Assembly (NCBI GenBank): GCA_947627235.1
Contig: CANQVG010000002.1
Coordinates: 1 to 64,000, forward strand
Length of the DNA stretch: 64,000 nucleotides
Source: an uncultured Clostridia bacterium
Lineage (GTDB): Bacteria; Bacillota; Clostridia; Oscillospirales; Ruminococcaceae
Direction: 5' to 3'
The position numbers and the translations under genes were made by a program. Positions 17,705-26,496 of the stretch are shown here, piece by piece (the first letter of the stretch is position 1; the number at the start of each line of letters is the position of its first letter). Below the pieces are notes generated by a model that saw nothing but the letters and a program-made list of their open reading frames with translations, was not told the origin of the DNA and searched no databases.

Positions 17705-18003
17705 AATCCTCTTCTTATCGGCTGAAAGTCAGCCAAGAACTCCTTTCCGCCCGTTCTGAAATACGTTTCATAAGTAATACGCACAAACGGGTCAAAATAT
17801 TGCATACAGGAAAAAATTTTTTTAAAAATTTTTCCGACGATATTATTTTACCAGATTTCAGAAAAAAGTAAAGTAAAACGGTAAAAAAATATAAAAATCA
17901 TTAAAATTAAGAATTTCTTTTTCCGCCATCTATTGACAAAACGGAAAAAATATGGGACAATTATAATGAATAAGTTTGATTTTGCCATAACTTTGAAACG
18001 GAT

Positions 18004-18957
18004 GTGAGACAGTTGAAAAAAGTTCTCGTTGACGGGCATTACGGAACCGTCAATTTAAATCTCAACAAAATAATTGCCGGACGGGACGACCTTGAGGTCA
18101 TCACTCTTGAAAGCAAAAATAAAGTGACTCCTCAGCAGAGGGTATCGCTTTTAAATACCGCCGATATAGTTATACTTTGTCAATCCGCGCAGACCGTCGT
18201 CGAGACCATCCCGCTGATAACCAACCGCAGCGTAAAGGTTATTGACACGTCTAACGCCTACCGTCTTTCTCCGAGCTGGGTATACGGAATGCCTGAACTC
18301 AGTCCCGAGCAGCGCAGAAAAATCGCCGAGGCGAGGTTTGTGTCACTGCCCGCGCCTATGGCTGTCGGAACCGTCGCGCTTATAAATCCGCTTTTAAAGG
18401 GCAGAATAATGCCGCCATATCTTCCGCTTTATGTCAACTGTGTCGTCGGATATTCGAGCGGCGGCGCTAATATGATTGCTATGTATGAAGACCCCGGGCG
18501 TCCGCGCGCCTATTCTTCCGCGCGGCAGTACGGTCTCGATCAGGCGATGCTGCAGCAAAAAGAGATAATGCACGCCAGCGGACTTTCATACCGTCCGTCC
18601 CTCAACCCGATGATAGACGACTATCCCAACGGTATACTCGTCACTCTGCCTCTTCACCTCAGAACTCTTTCCAAAAGGCTTCATTCGCGGCAGATTTGGG
18701 ATGTAATCAAGCGCTTTTATGAGCGCGAACCGCTTATCGAGGTGGCTGACTTTGAAACCGCTTCGCAGGATCTTGGCGGATTCCTCGACGCCGGCGGAAT
18801 GGCTGGCTCCAACAAAATGCAGATTTTCGTCTTCGGCGACAACGACATCTGTCTCTTAGCCGCAAGGTTTGACAATCTCGGCAAGGGCGGAGCCGGCGCC
18901 GTGGTTCAGTGCTTAAACCTTATGCTTGGTCTCGACGAGCTCAAAGGAGTTATTTAG
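18004..18957 (+). CDS. ArgC (N-acetyl-gamma-glutamyl-phosphate reductase type 2) homologue lacking catalytic Cys
   Basis: KVLVDGHYGTVN, VIDTSNAYRLSPSWVYGMPELSPEQRRKI match AGPR type 2; NPGCYPTG is replaced by LPAPMAVG. Confidence 0.8.
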   Translation: MRQLKKVLVDGHYGTVNLNLNKIIAGRDDLEVITLESKNKVTPQQRVSLLNTADIVILCQSAQTVVETIPLITNRSVKVIDTSNAYRLSPSWVYGMPELSPEQRRKIAEARFVSLPAPMAVGTVALINPLLKGRIMPPYLPLYVNCVVGYSSGGANMIAMYEDPGRPRAYSSARQYGLDQAMLQQKEIMHASGLSYRPSLNPMIDDYPNGILVTLPLHLRTLSKRLHSRQIWDVIKRFYEREPLIEVADFETASQDLGGFLDAGGMAGSNKMQIFVFGDNDICLLAARFDNLGKGGAGAVVQCLNLMLGLDELKGVI

Positions 18958-19141
18958 AGACTGTGTCGGCGGGGGCGCACCCCGCCTTTTGTTTTGTCAC
19001 CGTCGGGGTAAACCCGTACGCATAACCCAAATCCGCAAAAGGAGGTTCATAAAAATGCGTATTCGCAGATAAAAAAGGCTTACGGATGAGCAGTCATAGT
19101 AAGTCTTTACCCAAAAAACTTTAATTTTACACGGAGGACAT

Positions 19142-20416
19142 ATGACTGATAATTTTGAAAATCTTTTTAACCGCGCCCCGGAAGCCGAAAGGGTTCCCAA
19201 GGCGCTTACCGTCGCCATAGATACCGGCGACTACGATGTCGAACGCTCGCTTGCCGAGCTTAAGGAGCTTATAAGGACCGCCGGCGGCGAAACGGTCGCC
19301 GAGGTAGTGCAGAAGCGTCAGTCGCCGGACAGCGCCACCTGCATCGGTTCCGGCAGGCTTGAGGAGATGAAGACGCTTTGTGAGGAAATGGAGATAGACG
19401 TAGTAGTCTTCGACCTCGAGCTGACGGCGACCCAGATAAGAAACATAGAAAAGGTTCTCGACACGGAGACCATCGACCGCACTATGCTGATTCTTGATAT
19501 TTTCGCTCAGCGTGCTACTACCCGCGAGGGAAAGCTTCAGGTTGAGATTGCGAAGTATAAATACCTGCTTCCGAGGCTGTCGGGAATGGGAAAATCGCTT
19601 TCAAGGACGGGCGGAGCCGTTGGAATGAGGGGAGGTCCCGGCGAGACAAAGCTCGAACTCGACCGCCGCTATATTCGCTCGCGGATAGATACTCTCGAAG
19701 CCGAGCTGAAAAACATCGGAGCAAGGCGGGAGCTTATGAGAAAGCGCCGCAAAAAGGACGGCGTACTGACGGCAGCGATAGTAGGATATACAAACGTCGG
19801 CAAGTCCACACTTATGAACGCGCTAACGGAGGCGGGCGTTCTTGTCGAAAACAAGCTTTTCGCTACGCTTGAGACCACTTCGCGCTCTATCATTCTTCCT
19901 GACGGCAGAAGCGTTCTTCTGACCGACACCGTTGGGCTTATAAGCAGACTCCCTCATCATCTTATCGAGGCGTTCAAGTCCACGCTTGAGGAGGCAGCCG
20001 ACGCGGACGTAATCCTGCACGTCTGCGACAGCGCGAGTCCCGATATCGAGGAGCAGACGAGGGTAACGCGCGAGCTGCTTTCCGAACTCGGCTGCGACGG
20101 AATACCGGTGGTGACAGTGCTGAATAAAAGCGACATTTCGGATTATGACGGCGCAAATCTGCAAGACGGAACCGTGCTGATTTCTGCTAAGGACGGCACC
20201 GGTCTCGACCGGCTTCTTGAGGAGCTTGCAAAGGCTCTGCCCGAGACCGCGAGGCGTATGAAGCTCAGATTGCCGTTTTCCGAGGCGGGGCTGCTCGCAA
20301 AGATAAGAGCCGAGGGCGGAGTTTTCAGCGAGGAGTACACTTCCGACGGAATTGAAGTCGACGCGCTTGTAGACGTGAAGCTGATACATTCTGCCGAGAA
20401 ATACAAAACGGAATAA
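19142..20416 (+). CDS. hflX: GTPase HflX
   Basis: 424 aa; GPGETKLELDRRYIRSRI, VGYTNVGKSTLMNALT. Confidence 0.95.
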   Translation: MTDNFENLFNRAPEAERVPKALTVAIDTGDYDVERSLAELKELIRTAGGETVAEVVQKRQSPDSATCIGSGRLEEMKTLCEEMEIDVVVFDLELTATQIRNIEKVLDTETIDRTMLILDIFAQRATTREGKLQVEIAKYKYLLPRLSGMGKSLSRTGGAVGMRGGPGETKLELDRRYIRSRIDTLEAELKNIGARRELMRKRRKKDGVLTAAIVGYTNVGKSTLMNALTEAGVLVENKLFATLETTSRSIILPDGRSVLLTDTVGLISRLPHHLIEAFKSTLEEAADADVILHVCDSASPDIEEQTRVTRELLSELGCDGIPVVTVLNKSDISDYDGANLQDGTVLISAKDGTGLDRLLEELAKALPETARRMKLRLPFSEAGLLAKIRAEGGVFSEEYTSDGIEVDALVDVKLIHSAEKYKTE

Positions 20417-20617
20417 ATTTTTACGGCCCGCGACCGGTTTTCGGCTGCGGGTCGGTTTTATACGCAGATAATACAGAGGGTTCCGTATAACGTGAACCCC
20501 GATATGCGGATTTACGTTAATAAATTTCCTGACAAAACTGACTTGCCTCCACTGCTTCGACAATCTTATATTTCTCTGACTGCTATACTTGTCCCATAAC
20601 AGCAAAGGAGGACGAGT

Positions 20618-21601
20618 ATGAAAGATTTTTTCAGGGGTATTGCCTTAATAACCGCCGCACTGCTTTTGTTTCCAGCAGTTCCGTATATTGTCGGAGCGTT
20701 TTTTGGACCTCAGGAGACGGTCGAAGCTGTTGCCGACGCCGTTGTCCCGCTTGAGAAGACATATGAGCCGATAACCGAGGTCAATATTTACGATATCGTT
20801 TCGGAGCGTGTGCTTACCGTGACGACAGAGGAGTACATTGCCTCAGCACTTGCCGCGCTTCTTCCGCCCGACGCCGAGCCGGAGCTTTTAAAAGCGCAGG
20901 CGGTGTTGATGTATACCTATATTCTTCGCCGCAGGATAGAGGAGCAGGAGAGTCCGACTCCCGAGCTGTACGGGTGCGACATCAGCACAGATGTGTCAAA
21001 ATATCCGCGTCTTGTCCTCGGCGACGGATTGAGTTACAATCTTGAGCCGTTCAGAAGCGCGGCAAAAGAGGCTTCGGGTATCTATTGCGCCTATAACGGC
21101 GAGCCTATCAGCGTGGCGTACTGCTATTCGGCGGGAACAGTTACGGAAAGCTCCGATACCGTACTCGGTGTTGACCTGCCATATTTAAAATCCAAGGCGA
21201 GTTATGAGCCGGACGCCTATATCACTACCGTAACCTATACTTCTGAGGAGGTTTTTGCGCGTCTCACAACTGCTTCTGACGGCTATGTCTTGCTTGGGGG
21301 AGCGTCGGGCTGGATAACCGAAAAGGAGACCGCCGCAAACGGATATGTAAAATCGGTTTATCTCGACTCGAGGTTTGTGGTGAGCGGAATTGAGTTAGCG
21401 CGTCTTCTTAATCTTCCGTCTGCGAGATTCACATACCGCTACAGTGACTCTACAGACCGCTTTACCTTTACCGTATCGGGCAGCGGCAGCCTTGTGGGAA
21501 TGTCTCAGCGAGGAGCTGAGGTTCTCGCTAAGGACGGCTGGAATTATAAAGAAATCCTGCTGTATTATTTCACCGGAACAGAGATTATCGGTCCGTTCTG
21601 A
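20618..21601 (+). CDS. spoIID: SpoIID/LytB domain protein
   Basis: 327 aa; EEYIASALAALLPPDAEPELLKAQAVLMYTYI and GMSQRGAEVLAKDGWNYKEILLYYFTGTEI. Confidence 0.9.
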   Translation: MKDFFRGIALITAALLLFPAVPYIVGAFFGPQETVEAVADAVVPLEKTYEPITEVNIYDIVSERVLTVTTEEYIASALAALLPPDAEPELLKAQAVLMYTYILRRRIEEQESPTPELYGCDISTDVSKYPRLVLGDGLSYNLEPFRSAAKEASGIYCAYNGEPISVAYCYSAGTVTESSDTVLGVDLPYLKSKASYEPDAYITTVTYTSEEVFARLTTASDGYVLLGGASGWITEKETAANGYVKSVYLDSRFVVSGIELARLLNLPSARFTYRYSDSTDRFTFTVSGSGSLVGMSQRGAEVLAKDGWNYKEILLYYFTGTEIIGPF

Positions 21602-21609
21602 CAATAAAT

Positions 21610-21646
21610 AAGCAAAAGTCCCCGTTTTAGGCGGGGACTTTGCTTT
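21610..21646. terminator. Bidirectional intrinsic terminator
   Basis: AGCAAAAGTCCCCG...CGGGGACTTTGCTTTT. Confidence 0.85.
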
Positions 21647-21673
21647 TATATATTGGAGAACAAAAAGGAGGTA

Positions 21674-22516
21674 TTATTGAAGCAGCTGTGAAAGAATCCT
21701 TTCGGGGTTCTTAAGAAAACCGAGCATTATCTGCCAGTGGGGCGTTTCTCGGAAAGGGACATTTTTTATCTCGCCTTCGCAGATGTAAAGAAGCTCTGCG
21801 TCCGGCAGCGCCATAAGCATCGGCGAGTGCGTGGCGATGATGAACTGCGAACCTGAGTCCGCGAGGCGTTTTATCTCGCATATCAGGGTCAGGATGTTCA
21901 TAGGCGAGAGCGCCGCCTCGGGTTCGTCGAGAATGTACAGCCCGCTGCCTGAAAAGCGGCTTTGCACAAGCTTTAGAAAGCTCTCTCCATGAGACATTTT
22001 ATGCAGCGATATTCCGCCGTATGATTTTAGAATCGGCGGCGCCGCACAGGGAATTTCGTCGAGCCGTTCGAGATAGCTCGCGGCGTTGTAAAAGCTCTCG
22101 GCCCTCAGAAAGAAGCCGTCTTTAGGTCTGAAAAGTTTCGAGAGCAGAAGATGCCGGTAAAGCTCTGAGTGTGTGGCATTTGTCTCGAAGCTGTAATTCA
22201 GCGAGCCGCCCTCCGGGTTGAACCCATATGCCGTTGCGATGCCTTCAAGAAGCGTTGACTTGCCAGAGCCGTTTTCGCCTGCGAAAATGCTCACCCGCTT
22301 TCTGAACTCAAGCGGGTGACGCTCAAGAAACCTAACCGCCGGCAGTTTTTTAAGATACGAGCCTTCCGGAATCGGGCTTTTGAGTCGCACTTCGGTGATA
22401 AATCTGTCGGATTCCATAAAAATATCAGCTTGCTCGCTCAAATCTCTTGCAATATTCTTCATTTTGAGGTATAATGTTCGCAGAGACGTTTTCAAGACGG
22501 GCGTCGCGTGAAGCAC
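21674..22516 (-). CDS. AAA/ABC-type ATPase (AAA_21-like)
   Basis: FAGENGSGKSTLLEGIATAYG Walker A; SGLYILDEPEAALSP Walker B. Confidence 0.85.
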   Translation of the reverse strand: MLHATPVLKTSLRTLYLKMKNIARDLSEQADIFMESDRFITEVRLKSPIPEGSYLKKLPAVRFLERHPLEFRKRVSIFAGENGSGKSTLLEGIATAYGFNPEGGSLNYSFETNATHSELYRHLLLSKLFRPKDGFFLRAESFYNAASYLERLDEIPCAAPPILKSYGGISLHKMSHGESFLKLVQSRFSGSGLYILDEPEAALSPMNILTLICEIKRLADSGSQFIIATHSPMLMALPDAELLYICEGEIKNVPFRETPHWQIMLGFLKNPERILSQLLQ

Positions 22517-22613
22517 GGGCGGCGTCGCGGCGGTTCTGCAAAATCAGCAGACCGTCCCTTAGGGAATAAATAAAGAGCAAACCGAGTGCGAGTACAATAA
22601 AATAAATCATCAT
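22425..22613 (-). CDS. Small single-TM protein
   Basis: 62 aa; MMIYFIVLALGLLFIYSL TM; overlaps the start of the ATPase gene. Confidence 0.4.
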   Translation of the reverse strand: MMIYFIVLALGLLFIYSLRDGLLILQNRRDAARASRDARLENVSANIIPQNEEYCKRFERAS

Positions 22614-22702
22614 TTTTGTTACCTCCGTAATCGTTTCAAAGGCTTACGTCCTTCGTCTGATTCCATTATATTGTACAAGTTGTCCGTTAATACGGACTCG
22701 TT

Positions 22703-23311
22703 TTGAAATTTTTGAAAAATAAGTCCGTTTTATGGGACTTAAGAGAGGAGAGGGCGGTTATTTCGGAGTTTATGCTGACTGCGGGCGTGAATATTCCCGA
22801 CGTTTCCGGGCTGCGTCGTGAGTATAAGGTCAGAAAGTCAAAGATTATTTTCAGCCTTTCGGCTCAGGACTACGGCGAGTTTTTCACCCGGGCCGTAAAG
22901 CTCTTAAAGGAACCTCTCTTTTTCTTCGTCGAGATACCGGCAGACAACGATTCCGTCAGAACCTACTATTTAGACAACTGCACCGAGCCGGTTGCGCAGG
23001 CGGTGCTTGAGCGCTACGGCGGAATACTTTACGCCGACGGTGTAATAAAATTCGGCTTCGGCTCACATTCGGCGGACGACGAAATCTACATGCAGGAGTA
23101 CCAGACCGTTTCTGTGTGTTCCGAGAGGGCAGAGGAATTTGAAAAGATTCTTGATTCCCTCGGGTATAAAAGGAACGACAGGGCGCTGCTCACTTGGGAC
23201 GTTTTGAGTGAGCAAAACGTGGGTGAATGTGTCAACGTCGACGTCGAGGGCGAGGGATACCCCGATATGTTAGACAACCTTATAGATATAGGGATGTATC
23301 CCGCGGAATAA
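22703..23311 (+). CDS. Hypothetical protein
   Basis: 202 aa ORF with codon use like neighbouring genes. Confidence 0.6.
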   Translation: MKFLKNKSVLWDLREERAVISEFMLTAGVNIPDVSGLRREYKVRKSKIIFSLSAQDYGEFFTRAVKLLKEPLFFFVEIPADNDSVRTYYLDNCTEPVAQAVLERYGGILYADGVIKFGFGSHSADDEIYMQEYQTVSVCSERAEEFEKILDSLGYKRNDRALLTWDVLSEQNVGECVNVDVEGEGYPDMLDNLIDIGMYPAE

Positions 23312-23373
23312 CAAAGTATATTTCCGATTGCAAAATCGGTAAGATAAAAAACAAGAAAGCGAGTGACATTATT

Positions 23374-24897
23374 ATGGCATATGTTATCGGAGTGGATATC
23401 GGCACAAGCGGCACTAAGACCGTTCTGTTTGACGAGCGGGGGAGCGTTATCGCCTCTAAAACCATTGAATATCCGATGTATCAGCCGAAAAACGGATACG
23501 CGGAACAGGAACCCTCAGACTGGGCGAACGCCGCGCTGAATACCATCAAGGCGGTTGTCGCCGAGAGCGGAGTGAAGAAGGAAGACGTCAAGGGCATCGG
23601 TCTTTCGGGGCAGATGCACGGACTCGTTATGCTCGACAAGGACAACGAGGTCATTCGCCGTTCCATTATCTGGTGCGACCAGAGGACGGCGAAGGAAGTC
23701 GACGAGATGAACGCAAAGCTGGGTCGCGAAAAGCTTATTGAGATAACCGCAAACCCCGCGCTGACCGGTTGGACCGCCGCCAAAATACTTTGGGTAAAGA
23801 ACAACGAGCCTCAGAACTATGAGCGCTGCCGTCACATTCTTCTCCCGAAGGACTACATACGCTTTGTACTTACTCACGAATACGCCACCGAGGTCTCCGA
23901 CGCTTCGGGAATGCAGCTTCTGAATGTTCCCGAGCGCGACTGGTCTGATGAAATAATCGACGGTCTCGGTCTTGACGGTTCAATGCTTGGAAAGGTCTAC
24001 GAGTCGTGTGAAATCACTGGACGCCTTACAAAGGACGTCGCCGATATGGTAGGTCTCTGCGAGGGGACTCCCGTAGTCGGCGGAGCGGGCGACAATGCCG
24101 CAGCCGCCGTCGGAACGGGCGTCGTTGAGGACGGCAAGGCATTCACAACTATAGGCACCTCTGGCGTTGTGTTTGCCCACACCTCAAAGATTTCGATTGA
24201 CAAGCTCGGCAGGGTCCACACTTGCTGCGCCGCCGTTCCCGGAGCGTGGCACGTTATGGGCGTCACACAGGGCGCTGGTCTTTCGCTCAAGTGGTTCCGC
24301 GACAACTTCTGCAACGCCGAAAAGGAAACCTCGGGACTTATGGGTGTCGACCCATACTACCTTATGGACAAGGAAGCCGCCACCGTTCCGATAGGCTCGA
24401 ACAGGCTTCTATACCTGCCCTACCTTATGGGCGAGCGCACTCCTCATCTCGACCCCGACGCGAGAGGCGTATTCTTCGGTCTCTCGGCGATGCACACAAA
24501 GAAGGATCTTCTCCGTGCGGTTATGGAGGGCGTTTCTTACAGTCTCCGTGACTGCGTTGAGGTCTTCAAGCAGATGGATATAAACGTCAGCGATATGATG
24601 GCCTGCGGCGGCGGCGGAAGCTCTCCGCTCTGGAGACAGATGCTCGCCGACCTCTATGCCTGTCCCGTTAAGACCGCTTCTTCCAAGGAGGGACCTGCTC
24701 TCGGCGTAGCGCTTTTGGCAGCCGTCGGCACAGGACTCTATTCGAGCGTTCCCGAGGCGTGCCGCGAAGTTGTCAAGACCGATAAGGTTCAGGAGCCGAT
24801 TCAGGAGAACGTCAAGCCCTATGAGGACTCCTACAGGCTCTATACCGAGATTTATCCCGCGCTCAAGGAGAGCTTCAAGAAGCTCGCTGCGCTCTGA
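23374..24897 (+). CDS. xylB: Xylulokinase (FGGY family)
   Basis: MAYVIGVDIGTSGTKTVLFDERG; GLSGQMHGLVMLD; start moved to ATG at 23374. Confidence 0.93.
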   Translation: MAYVIGVDIGTSGTKTVLFDERGSVIASKTIEYPMYQPKNGYAEQEPSDWANAALNTIKAVVAESGVKKEDVKGIGLSGQMHGLVMLDKDNEVIRRSIIWCDQRTAKEVDEMNAKLGREKLIEITANPALTGWTAAKILWVKNNEPQNYERCRHILLPKDYIRFVLTHEYATEVSDASGMQLLNVPERDWSDEIIDGLGLDGSMLGKVYESCEITGRLTKDVADMVGLCEGTPVVGGAGDNAAAAVGTGVVEDGKAFTTIGTSGVVFAHTSKISIDKLGRVHTCCAAVPGAWHVMGVTQGAGLSLKWFRDNFCNAEKETSGLMGVDPYYLMDKEAATVPIGSNRLLYLPYLMGERTPHLDPDARGVFFGLSAMHTKKDLLRAVMEGVSYSLRDCVEVFKQMDINVSDMMACGGGGSSPLWRQMLADLYACPVKTASSKEGPALGVALLAAVGTGLYSSVPEACREVVKTDKVQEPIQENVKPYEDSYRLYTEIYPALKESFKKLAAL

Positions 24898-24899
24898 TA

Positions 24900-25037
24900 A
24901 TGTCAAAGACAGTTATAAGAATAGTTGTTCTCGGCGCTGGCGTTTTATCGCTGGCGCTGGGGATTTTGCAGGGCGGATACGGCGATACCCTGCAAAAAGC
25001 CGTGAAGCTTTGCATGGAGTGTGTCGGAATTGGCTGA
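24900..25037 (+). CDS. CD1871A family CXXC motif-containing small membrane protein
   Basis: 45 aa below the ORF-track cutoff: MSKTVIRIVVLGAGVLSLALGILQGGYGDTLQKAVKLCMECVGIG; overlaps the next gene by 17 nt. Confidence 0.8.
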   Translation: MSKTVIRIVVLGAGVLSLALGILQGGYGDTLQKAVKLCMECVGIG

Positions 25038-25890
25038 TAAATTAAATTTCAGACGCCGCCTGATTCAGCTTGCTTCGGCGCTCATCTACAATGCAAATCT
25101 CCCGGGATTTGTGAGCGGAAAACTCTACAGGGGTGTGAATAAGGGCATATGCGTACCGGGGCTGAACTGTTATTCCTGTCCCGGGGCGATAGGAAGCTGT
25201 CCGCTCGGCGCTCTACAGAACGCGATATCGAATATGCCGCACAAAGCGCCGTTTTATATCGCCGGTTTCATAATGCTTGTCGGACTGCTCTTGGGCAGGG
25301 TGGTCTGCGGATTTTTATGTCCGTTTGGGCTGATACAGGAGCTTCTGCATAAAATTCCCACACCGAAAATCAAAAAGAGCCGCGTCACTCGGGTTCTCAG
25401 CAAGCTCAAATATGTAGTGCTGGCGGTTTTTGTGATAATTCTTCCGCTCTGGTACGCGTTTGCGAAGGGTCTGCCGGTGCCGGCGTTCTGCAAGTATATC
25501 TGTCCCGCAGGGACTTTCGAGGGAGGCTTCCCGCTCGTCGCACTGAGGGAGGAATACCGTGGAGTTATCGGCCTTCTGTTCGGCTGGAAGACGCTTGTAT
25601 GCGTCGCGATACTCGTACTCTGCGTATTTCTTTACAGGGCGTTCTGCCGCTTTTTGTGTCCGCTCGGGGCGCTCTATTCGCTTTTCGCCAAAATTGCGCT
25701 CATTGCCGTGAGAGTGGATAAATCTGCCTGCGTCGGCTGCGGACTCTGCGTAAAAGAGTGCGGAATGGACGTCAAAGAGGTGGGGGACAGCGAATGTATC
25801 CACTGCGGGCAGTGCATTTCACGCTGCCCGAAAAACTGTATTTATATAGGATTGGAGAAACGAAAATGCAAAGAACCAAAAGAATCCTGA
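25021..25890 (+). CDS. Polytopic 4Fe-4S binding membrane protein (NapH/YccM-like)
   Basis: CGFLCPFGLIQE, CRFLCPLGALYS, ferredoxin motifs CVGCGLCVKEC / CIHCGQCISRCP. Confidence 0.9.
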   Translation: MSELADKLNFRRRLIQLASALIYNANLPGFVSGKLYRGVNKGICVPGLNCYSCPGAIGSCPLGALQNAISNMPHKAPFYIAGFIMLVGLLLGRVVCGFLCPFGLIQELLHKIPTPKIKKSRVTRVLSKLKYVVLAVFVIILPLWYAFAKGLPVPAFCKYICPAGTFEGGFPLVALREEYRGVIGLLFGWKTLVCVAILVLCVFLYRAFCRFLCPLGALYSLFAKIALIAVRVDKSACVGCGLCVKECGMDVKEVGDSECIHCGQCISRCPKNCIYIGLEKRKCKEPKES

Positions 25891-26399
25891 TAATATTCAC
25901 CGTTGCGGCGCTCTGCCTGTTTACGGTTTCCTGCGTCGATCACCGCTTTGGGGAAAACGCCGATTACACCGCTGCTGAGGTGGGCGACGAGATGCGCGAC
26001 TTCACCGGCGAGACCGTTTCGGGCGATGAGTTTACCCTTTCCGACCACAAAGGCAAGGTTATTCTTCTGAACTTCTGGGCGACTTGGTGCGGTCCCTGCG
26101 TCGGAGAGCTGCCTGCGTTTCCGAGGCTTATCGAAAAATACGGCGACGACCTCTGTCTTGTTACCGTAAACTGCGGGGAGGACAAGGAGACCGTTGAAAG
26201 TTTTCTTTCCGAAAACGGCTACTCATTCACGGCGCTTCTCGACACCGACTATGTCATCAGCGATATGTACCCGACCGACGGCATACCCTACACGGTGATA
26301 TTTGACCGTGATGGAAAGATTTCGCACATACAGCTCGGAGCCGGCGACGCCGACGAGATGTTTGATATGTACTGCGAGACCATAGACGGTCTGCTCTGA
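25866..26399 (+). CDS. TlpA/ResA-like thioredoxin-fold lipoprotein
   Basis: Lipobox LFTVSC; NFWATWCGPCVGELP active site. Confidence 0.93.
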   Translation: MQRTKRILIIFTVAALCLFTVSCVDHRFGENADYTAAEVGDEMRDFTGETVSGDEFTLSDHKGKVILLNFWATWCGPCVGELPAFPRLIEKYGDDLCLVTVNCGEDKETVESFLSENGYSFTALLDTDYVISDMYPTDGIPYTVIFDRDGKISHIQLGAGDADEMFDMYCETIDGLL

Positions 26400-26409
26400 T
26401 TTTAGTCAT

Positions 26410-26444
26410 AAAAAAATCCCCGTATTTTTTACGGGGATTTTTTT
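26410..26444. terminator. Bidirectional intrinsic terminator
   Basis: AAAAAAATCCCCGTA...TACGGGGATTTTTTT. Confidence 0.9.
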
Positions 26445-26496
26445 ATGGATTATTTTCTTGCAAAAGCTAAACCGCGCAGCGGCAAGAGCCGCTTTG

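Noticed and set aside
23227-23373. N-terminal extension of the xylulokinase ORF
   Set aside because: Overlaps the preceding hypothetical gene out of frame; FGGY fold begins at MAYVIGVDIG
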